Origin: Hirudo medicinalis
Taxonomy: Eukaryota; Annelida; Clitellata; Hirudinida; Hirudinidae
Reading direction: 5' to 3'
Length of the DNA stretch: 64,000 nt
NCBI GenBank assembly: GCA_011800805.1
Contig: MPNW01000035.1
Location: forward strand, 62,001-126,000
Shown here one piece after another: positions 1 to 14,100 of this stretch (the first letter of the stretch is position 1; the number at the start of each line of letters is the position of its first letter). Both the position numbers and the translations under genes were made by a program. The notes below the pieces were generated by a model. The model saw only the letters and a list, made by a program, of their open reading frames with translations, ran no database searches and was not told where the DNA came from.

Positions 1-1593
1 GACTTAGAAAATGTGTTGATAGAACTTTAAATTATTTGGACGAATGTTTCGCTAAGATGTCTGCATCTGAGGTTTAATCAGTTTTTATAATGTCTCATTT
101 GTTCCTCCTTATGGTCAAGCTGTTTTATTATTATTGTAAATATTTAATTGTTATAATTAGTTATTTGATGGTTTATTCATAACTATTACTTCTGAAGAGA
201 CTTTCCAAAGCAAAAATAATTGGTTCATTGGTGGGGGGTCACGACAAGTCAGAGATGATCAGATCTGCCACTGAAACTGCCAAGAGGGATGTTCATGGTT
301 GGATTCAATTTTCCAGACTTATTTTTATGTACTGAATTAGGCTACTATTTCTTCCCAATGAAAAGTGATTTGATTTATTTATATTAATTAACATTAATGC
401 CTGTTAAACATTCAGTTTGTCTAAAATTTTTGTATTTACAAGTTTTTGGCCAGAATGATGGGCATTTGCACATTACTTAAATACAATTCATTTAATGTTT
501 GTATATCATAAATAATTTGCTGGATCATGAACATTGTTTTTGTTAGGTTTCTACTTGGAGGGCTTTCATAATCTTGGACCTGCATCAGAAGCATTTGATA
601 TGAGGACAGCACGAGATGTTATTGTCTCAGCTCTGGTGAGGCTCAATTTTAAGAAATATTTAGGATGCACTTAACTTTGATTTAATTTTATTTAAGAAAT
701 TGTTTTTGACAATTTTCTAGGATGTTCTTCCATCTTCAAAAGTAAGGATCCTTCCTGGAATCTACTCTCCTCAGCAAGTGATTGAAGCATATAAGATGGG
801 CATCGATGTGTTTGATAGCTCGTATCCTTAATCAAAATAGTGGCTTGATTGAAGTAATTTACTGAATTGTCTGCTGGGTGACGATGGTGATATTTTCCAT
901 ACGTATTTACCCTAACCACTAAATAGATACCCATGTGCTTGGACTGAAGCTGCTGGTGCTTTGAATTTCAAATTGAGTCTCACAGAATCAGATGAGCCTT
1001 CTGATAATGAAGATAATGTTTTATTCCTTGATTTGGAAAGGTGAGGTTGTTTCCTATTAAAAGATCAAATTAAAATTGAAAAAAGTTGGAAATTGAAAAA
1101 AATGAAAATTTTCGGTACATTTTTGAAGTGAATAAGTTTGCTTTCTTAAAGAAAATGTTGATATTTCTCTGAACCGGCAATTCTATAAATTTCAGTTACG
1201 CAAGGGACTTTTCCCCATTAGTGAAGGATTGTACCTGCTATACCTGCAAACAACATCCTAGGGCCTATGTTAGACATCTTCTCAACACATCAGAGCTATT
1301 GGGAAAGATTCTTTTGACAATGTTAGAAGTTTTCAAAAACCTTATTGTCTTATATTTTTATTATGTTGCATTTCGTCCAGATTACCAATCATGTGATAAT
1401 TTAACAAAATTTATTATCTTGCTTGATATTCCTCAGACATAACCTCCACCAATATTTGGAGTTCTTCAGCATGCTCAGAGAAGCAGCATCCAAAAATCTT
1501 ATCTCCAACTTGGAAAGGAATTTGAATTCCAGGAAGACACCAAAAATCCCGGTCATGACTAGTGCACCCAATGACGTCAATCATGATGAATGA
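1..1593 (+). CDS. QTRT2: Queuine tRNA-ribosyltransferase accessory subunit 2 (3' part of gene)
   Basis: Known role of the family: non-catalytic partner of QTRT1 in the tRNA-guanine transglycosylase that puts queuine at the wobble position of GUN-anticodon tRNAs; the mammalian complex associates with mitochondria. Exons read here: up to 71, 198-297, 547-635, 721-821, 927-1040, 1196-1321 and 1437-1593, with all intron phases consistent and a TGA stop at 1591-1593. The first exon is cut by the window edge, so the N-terminus is missing. Visible marks are the ETAKR segment after the IIGSLVGGHD stretch, the GFYLEGF strand, and the zinc-site pattern CTCYTC followed by a conserved His in the HNLHQYLEFF helix. 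In true TGT enzymes this Cys/His set binds zinc. The tail after the helix is longer and polar. Convergent with the filamin gene, 550 bases away. Confidence 0.93.
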
Positions 1594-2143
1594 AACCATG
1601 TTTAGCAGAGATTCTCTCATTCCTCACTTTTTTGAACAACCTCAGTGTTTTATTAATTTTTTAAAATTATTTTTAGGAATATCTTATTAAAAAACATTTT
1701 TACAACCTCCGAACAATTTCATCTTTGTGTGACCTTGAGGACACTCTTAATTCCTGATTGGATCACATGGTCTTTGATTTATATCTTATGTAATATATTA
1801 AGAACTGGGGTTTCAACTTTTCATAGGTCCATGTTTTAAATGTTTGCGATGCCTTATTGCATGAAATTTCTACATAAATCATTAGCGTGTTCCTAAGCTT
1901 CAGATAAAGTAATGCTGAATGATTTGAAAAATGATAAAATACAATTTATTTCGTTAAATTGCTTTCCCTAAGAATGGTCTTTTATGAGTATTAGAAATTG
2001 ATGGGTTTTTCACCACTAATAGGAATATTGGAAATTTAATGAAATTCACAGATCTATGTCTGTCTAAAGTGGTAATAAATAAAAAAATGTTAATCTTGAG
2101 AGTCCATCAGCAAAGTTGACTAAAGTCTATAAATTTGTTTCGT
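1594..2143. other. Convergent intergenic region (QTRT2 and filamin 3' ends)
   Basis: No coding signal seen. AATAAA hexamers at about 2074-2083 on the plus strand could serve as the QTRT2 poly(A) signal, giving a 3' UTR of roughly 0.5 kb. The filamin stop codon lies just downstream on the other strand, so the two transcripts may overlap at their 3' ends. Confidence 0.5.
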
Positions 2144-5100
2144 TTATCCGTACATGGAAAGGTTGTAGCCGCCATTTGAAGCCGTGGAGCCACCTTGGCC
2201 ATAGAAGTCGGAGCCAATGCCGAAGTAATCTCCGAATCCATCGGAAGATTTGGACTGGGTGAGCTCTTGCATTGTGTCAAAAATGTTGATCTTGAAAGGA
2301 CTTCCAGGGACTTGCTGACCTGACCATTTGACCTCGAGAATGTACAAACCCACCTCACTCGGGTTATATTTGCAGAAAACTCTTCGAGGGTTGCTGGGAT
2401 CTCTTTTCATTTCAATCCTAAACGTATCTGAAAGAGTAATTAAGTTTGTTTGAATTCTGGAATTTAAAGTTAAGGTAAATAACGATTATCGACTAAACCG
2501 AATGCTCAAAAGAGTTATAAAATTTCAATTACAAACTAAAATAGTAGTTATCTCAAAGATTTCAAACGTTGGTGAGGAAATTATTGTAGTGGCTCACGAT
2601 GTCGATATATTGACATTGTATACTGTGACATTAAACGAACCTTTCTTTCCCCTCATGCGAACATTCAGTTGACCAGGGCCAGCGCCCGTGGTGTCAATGA
2701 TGAAGTTACTGTTAAAAGTAGCCAACACCCCATTTTGAATTCCATCTCCAGTAACGACCACTCTGTTCGAATCGATAAGTGCATTAACTCTGATATCGAA
2801 AGGGGAACCTGAAACAGTCAGTAAAACGACGCATTTAGTTCGTAATTAATTTGTGCGATAGTAATTTAGGACCGAGTGACTAAACCAGAATTGTGAGCGT
2901 ATTTAGATGCACAAATTAGACACAACATACAAAGATATCATACGAAGTTAAATTGTCAATTTAAGCTGCACCAACCAGGCACGGGCACTCCTGCGTAGTT
3001 TAACTGAAGGGCATGAAGTCCTGCTTCTTGAGGTGTAAAAGAGACATTGAATCTTCCCTGGTTGACTTCTTCGATTTTGCAGTTGATGAAATTGTTTGGA
3101 CTTTGACAAACTGCTCTCAGTTCATCTTAGTGAATTTGAAACATAATTTATGCAAAATTATCTTGGTTATATCCGACCATGTCAGTTCATACCTTTTCCA
3201 GCATTTGTGGCATCAACCATGATAAATATGGGAGTTCCTATGCTTCCTCCCATTTGAAGGGCATCTCCAGTTACGATAACCTTCGACGGATCCGTTGAGG
3301 GAAGTACATTGACCTTGAATGGAGAACCAGGGATTGGCTGGTCCGACCATGTCACATTCAATAAGTAAGCACCTAAAGATGATGGACATCATTAACGTCA
3401 ACTTTTTAATTTAACAAACCTACAAATGATTCTAACATTTGAAAGAATTTGATTGATTTGAAAACACAAATCAAGTAATTACCGAGAACTTTAGGAACAT
3501 AGTTGCAAGAGTATCTGCCGTCTCCAACTTTGTTACATGACACATCGACTGTGTTTGAAAGGCCAATCAATTGCGCTTGCAAATGTCCTGGTTAATTAAA
3601 GTTACTTTATTCACATTGTCCGGAGTAAATTCTTGAAATAAATGAAAGAATGATTACTCACCACTTCCAGCATTGGAAGCATCAACTGCAAAGTTTGCCA
3701 CTTTTTGTGCAAATGCTGTGGTCAGACCTGGTCCAATAGCTACAACTTTCTGTGGCAGTGGTTGAGAATCTTTTCTCGGAAGTAAAGGAGCGGAATTTAC
3801 GGGAGGATCAACAAAACTGGCATATTGTTTATTAGCGCCGTGTAGTTTCCAGTCATTTATTTTGGCAACATTTTCCAACACATTTATCTTGAATGGAGAT
3901 CCAGCAACCAGAAGTCCTCCACACATGATTGACAACAAATGTATTCCTGTTTATAGAAACAGAAAGATTAAGATCACTAACAAATTATTAACATGACCTC
4001 ATCAAGCCTACACTCGAGACTAGTTGTTGAACAAATAAAACAATATATTTAAAGAGCACCTGGTTTAGTGATTGTGTATCTTCCTCTGTATTTGACACTT
4101 CCAACCTTTTCGAAGAGAACATCCACGAATTCATCCAATCCAAAGAGCATAGCAGAAGGCTCATCTACAATAATCCACACTTTTCACTAAAACCGAATTA
4201 TGAAATATGAAATATTGCGGAATACCTTGACAGTTGTCAACGTAGAACTCAGAGGGAACATTCAAATGAGCAATGTCAAGTCCTGGGCCGCTTGCCACAG
4301 CCTTGCTGAAAATCGTCAGTTTTTTGGCCATAGAGCCATTTTCATCTTCTCTGTATGGATTGGCGGACACTTTGAGTGCGGGTGAAGGTATGATGTATTG
4401 ATTGCTACCAGGATCAAAATAAGCTGTTTGTAGCATGCCTGGATCCGGTTCGACAATCACACGGAATGGAGAACCGGCAATCTGCAAGCCATTGATCGAG
4501 ATGCTCAGCATGTAAAGGCCTGTAATAAGTAAAATAATTGACTTTTAATAGCAGTTGATGGGAGGTTTGTATTGTTTTGCTTTACCTGGACTACTGGGCG
4601 TGTAAGAACATTTGTATTCGTTGTCGGCAACTTTAAGACATCTGACAAACACATCGCATTCTGCACTAGACATTTGAATCTCAGGATCAGCTGAAGAAAT
4701 TGAAAAAATAGGCACTGCTGCTTTCCAAACATTTCCATTTGAAAAAATTCTGTTGAAATAAGTATGAACCTGGCATTGAACTGAGTGAAAATTCTGCCAG
4801 CCTGTTGGTTGTTGCAATGTAAAGTCCAGCTCCAGTAGCAACGGGGATCATTGAAGAGGAATGCTGGGAAATTCCACCAATGGTGGTGATCTTTTTGATG
4901 ACAGGAATCAATGGAGGAGGTTGGGCAATGGGAATGCTTGGTTGGACAATGTTCGGTTGTGTAGTGGCAAGTTGTTCGTCTACAGTAATTCTGAACGGCG
5001 AGCCTTCTATTTGAATTCCATTGCAACTTAAGTTCAACAGGTAAACACCTGTAGCATACAAAGAAATGTAATAACAACAATTCAAAGTGTTTAATAAATT

Positions 5101-8100
5101 TTGAACTAAACATGAACGCTCAATTTCCGACATAAGAATACATTTTTAAAGCAAGAAGGTTTCAACTTGAACTGAGCGAACTTAACAAATACCTGTTTTC
5201 TCAGGTCGATAAGAACATTTGAACCTTCCATTTCCAAGGTTAGCAACAGTCACTGGAACATTTCCCGAAACTCCAGTAAGCAGTATTTTTGGTTGACTGT
5301 CACAACATCCGTCCACTATAAATTCAGAAACTTCATTGAGTTTGGCAGTGACAAGTCCACCACCAATGGCAACAGGAACACTGGGTTCGGGATTTATTAT
5401 GAGGAACTGATGAGGTTGTTCTTGCGGTGAAGGTTCACCAGGTACATTTATCTTGAAAGGCGATCCTCGGATGTGTTGGTTGTTGCAAAGTATGGTCAGC
5501 TGATATTCGCCTGAAAGTTTCATAATCACTTGTTTCTCTTATGACGTATGTAATGAAGAGATGAAATTAATTTATGAATGGATTAAATTTATTTCTTTAA
5601 TTCAATGTGCTTATGTGATTAATCGGCTTTTGTTATTACAGCCTATCGTCTCATTTTAAAATAAAACCTATTTAAATATTTATCCCCGATAATTAAAATT
5701 TAGTCTTGCTAAATTCAACTGAGTCAAACCTGGGAGGTGGGGCATGTAAGAGCACAGATATCTTCCACTACCAATGTCCAGAGTTCTCACCAAAACTTCT
5801 CCTCCTGCTCCTGCCATTTGAACCTGAAGACAACCTGAAGAAATCGAGGACCACAATTCAATTTAAAGCATCTCATTTACAGCTGACTACTTTCAACATT
5901 TCCAATCAATTGCGCTAAGAACAAACCTGCTGGAGCTCCATCAATGATAAACTCTGCGACCTGATTTATGCATGCCCTATCCAATCCAGATCCAATGGCA
6001 ACGATGGCTTTTGAAGTTGAATCGTGTAGGGCTTCGGGCACCTTCAATGGTTCGGGCACTGCCACCTTGAAGGGTGATCCTGCTACCTGACACCCTCCAC
6101 ATGAAATACTCAAGAGATAAACACCTGTGAGAGCAAGATCGACCACAATTTTTTTTTTTTGAAAGACATTAACAATTTCGAGCAAAAAATGTCTCACCTG
6201 GCGTTTTTGGGACATAGGTGCATTTATATCTCGATGGACCAATGGAGATTGATTTGACATCTATATCTTCTGACAATCCTGTCATTTTTATTTCGGGCAC
6301 ATCTGATAACACATATTAAGTTGCAGTAAAACATTTTCTGCTTTTAATCGTGGCACTAATACGACGTACCACAGGAACCATCAATCAAGAACTCGGCAAC
6401 TTTATTTACGGAAGCCTCGGAAAGTCCGGGTCCAATTGCAACTGCACACTTAACAGGTGGAGGAAGAGGTGGGGGTTCCAAACATCCAACAACAACTTTG
6501 TATGGAGAACCGATTGCCTGAATGTCGCCGCACGCAACATTCATCAAATAGATTCCTGAATCAAAAATATAGGAGACTCCGGATTTAAGAGCGACATTAG
6601 TTTTTTTAACGTCTAATGAATTGATTCTCAGAAGTAAACAAAAGAAATTCTAATGCCTCACCGCATGCCTCTGGGGTGTAAGAGCATTGGTAAACTCCTA
6701 CCCCTACAGGTTCAGCCTTGACATTCACATCTCCAGCTGCACCAACCATAGTAATATTTGGCTGGCCTGATAAAATAAATAACCGAAAAATAAAAAATGA
6801 CCAACAAATCATAATTCAATCATGTTCAACTGACATGGTACTCCCTCCAAGGTGAATTTGGCAACCTGTCCCGCTTGAGCCAGACTTAGACCTTGTCCAT
6901 AAGCATAAGGTCTCTGAACTAAAACTGGCATGACTTCCATCCCAGCAGACTGCACATTTACCTTGTATGGGGAACCAGGTATTTGCATGCCACAACACCT
7001 TATCAGAAGCATGTACATTCCTGTAAAATGTAAGGAGGCATCAGACGAGTGCATAACTGATGGAATTACAAAGAATAACAACACATCATCTTGAATCCGA
7101 CTGACAAAACTAACCTGGAGTATTGGGTATGTATGAGCACCTGAATCTGCCATCGGCAATTTTGGAGATTTGAACGGGGACATCCTGGGTGGAGCCATAC
7201 ATTTGTATGGAGAGTTGAGCTGCAAAGTACAAATGGTTTATTTTTTACTTCTTCACATATATATTGTATAAATTAACCAATGTTTATATATTAACTCATT
7301 TAAATGTAAAATCTTATAAAATGCTATAATAAAGTCCAATAAATGTAAAAACCGCTAATTTATCACAAACGCCTTACAATCAGAACACCCGTCGACAATG
7401 AATTCTGAAAGTTTTCCAAGTTGGGCTTCTGAGAGTCCTGAACCCACAGCAACAACTTTAGAGGCGTCGCATTTCGGTGGAGTCGATTGATCAACCACGT
7501 CAATGGCAAATGGAGATCCAGCAATTTGATTGCCACAGAGGCTGATGTTTAACATGTATCGTCCTTAACAAGAAACTTAATTATAATTAAAGACCTAGCA
7601 TAGAACATGAGAAAATAAAAATTTGAAAAACTGAAAACATCAGACTCACCCATGACAAGAGGGATGTATGAGCACCTGAATATTGAGGGGAAAATGTGGG
7701 AAATATTCATCGGGACAGCAAATCCTCTTGGATCTAACAACTGTACCTCTGGCTGGACTGCAAGGTCACACGTTCAAAGGTCAGAGAAAAAATCGGAGGC
7801 CGCAGTAATTAAAGGCTCACAATTATCTCCTGCAGCAGAACCATCAATAATAAATTCCGATTGGCTGTTCACAACTCCGCCACTGATTCCTGGTCCAATG
7901 ACCAATACCCTCTCAGGGAAGCACTGTTCAGCCTCTTCTGTCACGTTGACAGTGAAAGGAGAGCCACAAACGGGCATCCCTCCAACGGCAATGGCTATGG
8001 AGTACATTCCTTTGATGGGAAAATGAAATGATTTCAAAACATATTTTGATCATTTTCACTCATTATTTTGATTAATGCTACAATAATGTTAACTATCATA

Positions 8101-11100
8101 CGTGCACCAATTATGAATCTACAATAGCATTCGTATATATTTCCAAGGAATATCTTTAGAATAAAATATAACGAAATACCTGCAACAGGTGGATAAAAGA
8201 CGCATTTATATCTTGATTCTGTCTCCCTTGTGGTGACAACTCTTACTGGACCCGTGGGACCTCTGCAATCAACCACCGGTGCACCTAAAAGCCAATTAAA
8301 CAACAGGTGAAATCCAGTCATAAAGTTAATATTACTCTATGACATGAATTGCCAAATATTCACTAGAAAAAACAATTTTTTGTTGCTGAAAACAACCTGA
8401 AAAAACTCCATCAACGACAAACTCGGCCCTTTTGTTCCTCGACACCGATATCAGACCCTCCCCTACGGCCACAGCAGCACAAGTCGGAAGCGGAACTGCT
8501 TGGGGCAAAACGGTCACTTTGTAAGGTGAACCAATGATGTTCACTCCTCCGCAAAGTACGCTGACCAGGTAAACACCTGAACAAACATTAGTTATAAGTT
8601 ACTTAGCGATTACTATATAATAATTATAATGTGAATGTGAAAGTCTCGATATTTCCTCACCAGCTTTCAGAGGTGTATACGTGCATCTGAAGTGCGTCTC
8701 ATCAACTCTGTCGCACTGAACTGGAACTTCACCATCAGTACCGATCATGATAATTCTTGGTGTATCTTGAAATGTAATACATTATCATACCGACAAAAGT
8801 TAAAGTCTTATTTCTGAGTTGTGATTAATAATAACGTTACACTTATTATAGTGAATCATTATTATGCTTACCTGCAGATCTTCCTTCAATGATGAACTCG
8901 GCCAACGTTTGTTCATACACGGTTCCCAATCCTGGTCCAGAGGCCACCATGTTCTTACCGCAGGGCACAGAGGGAGGCGCAAGATTTTCGGCAGTTACCT
9001 TTACTCTGAATGGAGATCCGCAGACATTTATGCCTCCTGTGACAATGCTCAACAGATAGATTCCAGGTGATGTAGGTATGTAGGAACAGAGATATCTTGA
9101 GCTAGCGACCTTTGTTGACTGCACGACGACATTGCCATCTGGGCCAACCATATTTATCACCGGCTCCTGCAGGGCTCCATCGACGATGAACTCGGCGACC
9201 TTATTAATGATGGCTTCACTCTTTCCAAGTCCAATGACGAGTGTGGAACATTCTTCCACTTTTGGAAGTGTAGGTTGTTCGAGCACAAAGATTGGTTCAG
9301 GTGCCACCATCACTTTGAACGGAGATCCGTCGATTAAGTTCCCGTTGCAGGTGATGTAAATGAAATACGGACCTTTGGAAGTTTAAAGAATGGGTGCAAA
9401 AATTGTTCCTCGCTTCAACACTTTATTTTCTTAATTACTGTTTGTTTTCGTTGACATTCACAAATTTGAGTTAGTGGTCATTGATTGACCCTTTAAATTG
9501 TTGAAAATAATAACATGAAATAAATACATGCGATCATTTAAATGCTTCCTATAATTATCGTAATTGATTGATTGTCATGTAGAATCAACTCACCTGGCTT
9601 TTGAGGAGTATAAAAAAACTTGTGAAGGTTGAAGTCATTGTATGAGTTGACAGGTATAACAGGTACTTCGTTGTCCGGACCAATGATCTTGGCCCTAACA
9701 TTTTCTGAACATTATAATCAGTTCAGATTAACTGACTGTTACGTAATTTCTTTCTCGTTAAACTATCACCAACGATGTCATCTTATGTCAACAACGCAGG
9801 CCATGTTGATGAGTAAGTTGTACAGCACTAATTAACATATATAACATGAATAATAATAAACACTGATAAGCATTAATTAAGCACTGGTAAGCACTGATTA
9901 AACACTGTTAAGCACTCGTACAGCATTAATCTATAATTCGAAATTATTTTTGTACGTTAATCTACCTGATGGAGATCCACTAAGAACATAGAACTCGGCC
10001 ACTTCGTTGAGACGTGCAACAGAGAGACCCAGTCCAGATGCAGAACATTTTCTGGGGGGCGAGGTAGGGGCAGGAGGGGTAGGAAGGACAGGAGGGGTAG
10101 GAAGTACAGGAGGGGTAGGAAGGACAGGTGGGACAATAGGGGCAGGACAGGCAGGAGGGGCAGGGCACTGAGAAGGAAGTTGTTGGTTGATAAAGAACCT
10201 CACAGCAGTGCCATTGATTGGAAAATAGTCAAGAGGAGCATCGTCGTAATACATTTTCATGCTGTAGTCACCTGGATTGAACAATTACATTTAGTAAAAT
10301 AATAAAAATGATTGTTAAGGAAATGACAAGTAAAACCTTCGACGCCAGGAACGAAGTCTACTTTGTATTTTCCATTTCCGCTTTCAGAGATGTTGGTAGG
10401 AACGATTCCATCAGGTCCAATCAAATTAATTCTCAAATCGCCTGGATGAATATTTAATTACACAAATTTCTAAAAATGCCATTTCACCAGCGACAAGCCA
10501 TTTTCAATCACAATCTTTGTCCCACCTGGTCCAGCTTCAGAGCAATCAATATCAAAACATTTCCTCTCATTGACCATCAGAGGCATCCTGCAGTTGTGAT
10601 CCAAAAGTGCATCCCATCCGCCTAACACCTTCACCTTCGCAGGAGACGTCACTTTGGCTGTGAATGGACTGCCTGCAGAAAAATCCACGTATCGGTTTTA
10701 CACAAGTTCCATTTGGATTGTAAACTTATTTAAAATATAAAACGTACCAGTGATTTCCTTGCCATTCCATAGAACGGTGATAATATAGAGACCAGTTTCA
10801 ATGGGAGTGTAAGAAACTCGAGTGACCTTACCCGCCTGATCTTCATCGAGGTTCACTATTGCCAAAGTGTTCGGTCCTTCGTATAAATCAAAGGTTAATA
10901 TTCGTCTTTACATAGTTAATGAAACATAAATACCAAAAGAAGAATTAAACGATGATACCTTTTACTGTCACGTCCAGTCTTCCTTGATTACCTTTTGTTT
11001 CAACAACAAAATTTGTCAGCTTGCCTTCGATTCCTGCCAAGAGACCATCTCCATGGGCGATGGGCATGAAGTCATCACCTATCTGCTGATGTACAGGTGT

Positions 11101-14100
11101 ACCTAACAGGTGATAAGAGAAATAATTGATTATTACAATAATGATGGTCATACAATTAAATTATTATTATAATGTATATTATAATTAATATTATAACTGA
11201 TTTATGAAACTAACCTGGTACTTTCAAGCCCCCATAGATAACATTAATCGTATGCAAGCCAGCTAATCGTGGAATATAAGTGATTCTTTGACCGTTTGAG
11301 AGAGACTGCTTTGATATTGACACAGGTGAATCTTTGCTATCAAATACTTCCACTTCCAGTGCTGCCTTTCCAGCTCCAGTGAGCAAAACTAATTCAAAAG
11401 GAGTGTCACTTTAATTTTCTGAAAGAACTCATTAAAAATATTTGAAACTCACCTTCGAATGAAAGAGATTGGTCAACCACACCTGTCTTTGAGGCATGGA
11501 TGACAACAAAACTTGGATCAAATACGTCAGTGAGGAGAGGACTGCCCGCGATTGGTCGGCCAGAATAAGCGGCATCAAGTTTGTAAGTCCCTTGTTAAGA
11601 TGGAACATTGAAGTCATTACGAATTATTATGAATATATTATACGCTTTCAATGTACTTTACTATTCAAATCTTTTTATGCTACTTTTGGCAATTATTGTA
11701 CCTGCAGTTTTAGCAATGTACACGAGCTTGGTTGAACCATCCAAATCATTGGAAATGTTTACGGTTTGTACCTCGCCATTTAAGTCTTTAAAAAAAGATG
11801 AAAAAGATTCTTTTATAATTTTTACCATTTAAATCATGAGACTTAAAGCAACATATCAGCACATGCACGAGCATCACTTGATAAGATAAATAATTATTTA
11901 ATTGAAACCAGGACAAACTTTTAGCTTCAGCTTTGATTTGAGATGGATTAACAACGAGTCTTTCGCTGCTGAGGAGCGCCACAACGGGTTGTCCAACTGG
12001 CACCGAACCTTCTCCTGATATTGGCAGCAATTTTAACTGATCAGCGGGGTTCATCACTTGGAATGTGAATGGAGAACCTAAACAAATAAAATGGAATGCT
12101 ATATCGAGTTTAAAAATTAATTTAACAATTTTAGTGGGGGCCAAAAAAAAGACGGCAGAAAGTTAAATATTAACCTGGGACGTTGTCAGAGTTTAACTTG
12201 ACTGTCGCCATGTGAACTTGAGCCATCACCGGAACAAAGGTGTACCTGGTGACATTGGCCGACACCTGTCTTGCATGGGTGAGCACTTCGGTCCCTGAAC
12301 ATTCGACGTGAACTTCAATATTTCCTTGTCCAGCCCTGCTCGTGTCCACATCAAATCCTGCTTCCATGCCAACGTGGTTCTGATTGGTCAGGTTGGTTAC
12401 AGCAACTCGACTTGCGTCGTAGACGAAGCAGGTGTGTGGAGTCCCGGGAACCATCGTATTTCCATACAAGACCTCTATTAAATGCGACCCAATGGATACC
12501 GGCAGAAACTCAATGTTGAATGATCGTGAACCTCTCTTCACTTGACAAGGAACGTTCCTTCCTGAGGCGTCTGCAAATGCACGAACATGACAGTTAGAAG
12601 GATGTTTGTGATATTGAAAATGTTATGCTTTTTTAAATAAAATATAAGTATTTAAATAACTTCCTGATAGAACATTCTTTACCAGCGGTACAAACTCGTA
12701 ATAATGTATTCTTTTAAGTAATGATTATACTTATATTGACTGTTATTATGTTTAATAATTATTATAAATATTAAATAAAATAATTAATTTTATTATGATC
12801 ATTTGTTTACTTTAGCCATCTCATTGTAAAGCTGACCTTTAACTCGGCACGTGACTGCATCATCATCCACTGTCGTCAGAACTGAATTTTTGTTGTCTCC
12901 CATTTCAAGTTCAAATGCCACAGGAATGTGTATGGGTTTGTACTTGACGGAATCCCAATGGATGTACATGCTCTGTGGATCGAGGAAGTCAACCGTTGCT
13001 GGTGATCCTATACGAGAATTTTACTTTACTTTTATACAAATATCTTGATAAATATAATTATTGTTATTGTAATTGTTAATTATTATTATTATTATTATTA
13101 TTAATTAATAACAATTACCAAGGACTGCTTCTCCTGCATAGTTTAAGTTGACAGTATGAGGAACATTCTCTGAGGCAAGAAATGTCACTGTATAAATGCC
13201 ATGGGTTGATGTGACCTGCGCCATTGGTTTGGTTCTTTGCCCCCTGACATCCACATTTAGAGGGGCTTTCGGGTAGCCACATCTTGTTGCATCAACTAAA
13301 CAATGTGATTTTAAATAATCATATTTTATGATGCATTCTGGAAATAAAAAAAAAATCAAATATCGAATTCGAACCTTCAAATGAAACAGGTTTACCGACA
13401 ACACCCATTGGAATGTGTCCCAGCCTAACTAGCGATGGATCAAACACGTTGACTGTGAAGGGACTTCCTTGAATTCCTGATCCAGCATATTTCACACTGA
13501 TTCTGTGTAGACCTGTGAGTCAGAGATGAGGTTATCAGAGTACAATATCTTGTATTTATAATTATCAGAGTACAGTCTAATCGACATAAGTTATAAATTA
13601 TTCATTCATTATTGATATTATTATTCTTGAAAAAAAAGCTAAGAGTTTCTAGATTTGGTTCCAGTTGATAAGATTTTTAGGATTGAGTATCTGTAATTGA
13701 TCCTTTTAACAAGAAAACAACAGGTATTCATTGAAAAGGTTTATAAACTAGCCAGGTTCATGTGGAGTGTAATCAATTCGATAGCCGTTTGAACTTGTAG
13801 CCATAACCTGACATGGGATGATGTGTCCTCTGGCATCTTCAATGGATCGAAATAAAACGCTTTTAAATGAATACCTTTTCGAAAATATCAAAATTCAACA
13901 TGACAAAAATCCTATTTAACCAATAATTTTTTCAATTAGTAGGATATTAAGAATGGATGCAGGATAATAAGATCAAATTAAATCCAACCAACCATTGATG
14001 ATAACTTCGAGTGAGGAATCTTTGGACGGAGGATTGTTGGTGATCACGTTGAATGAAGTAGGAATATTCGTTTTTGCCAGTTCAAGACCCGGTCCTGAAG

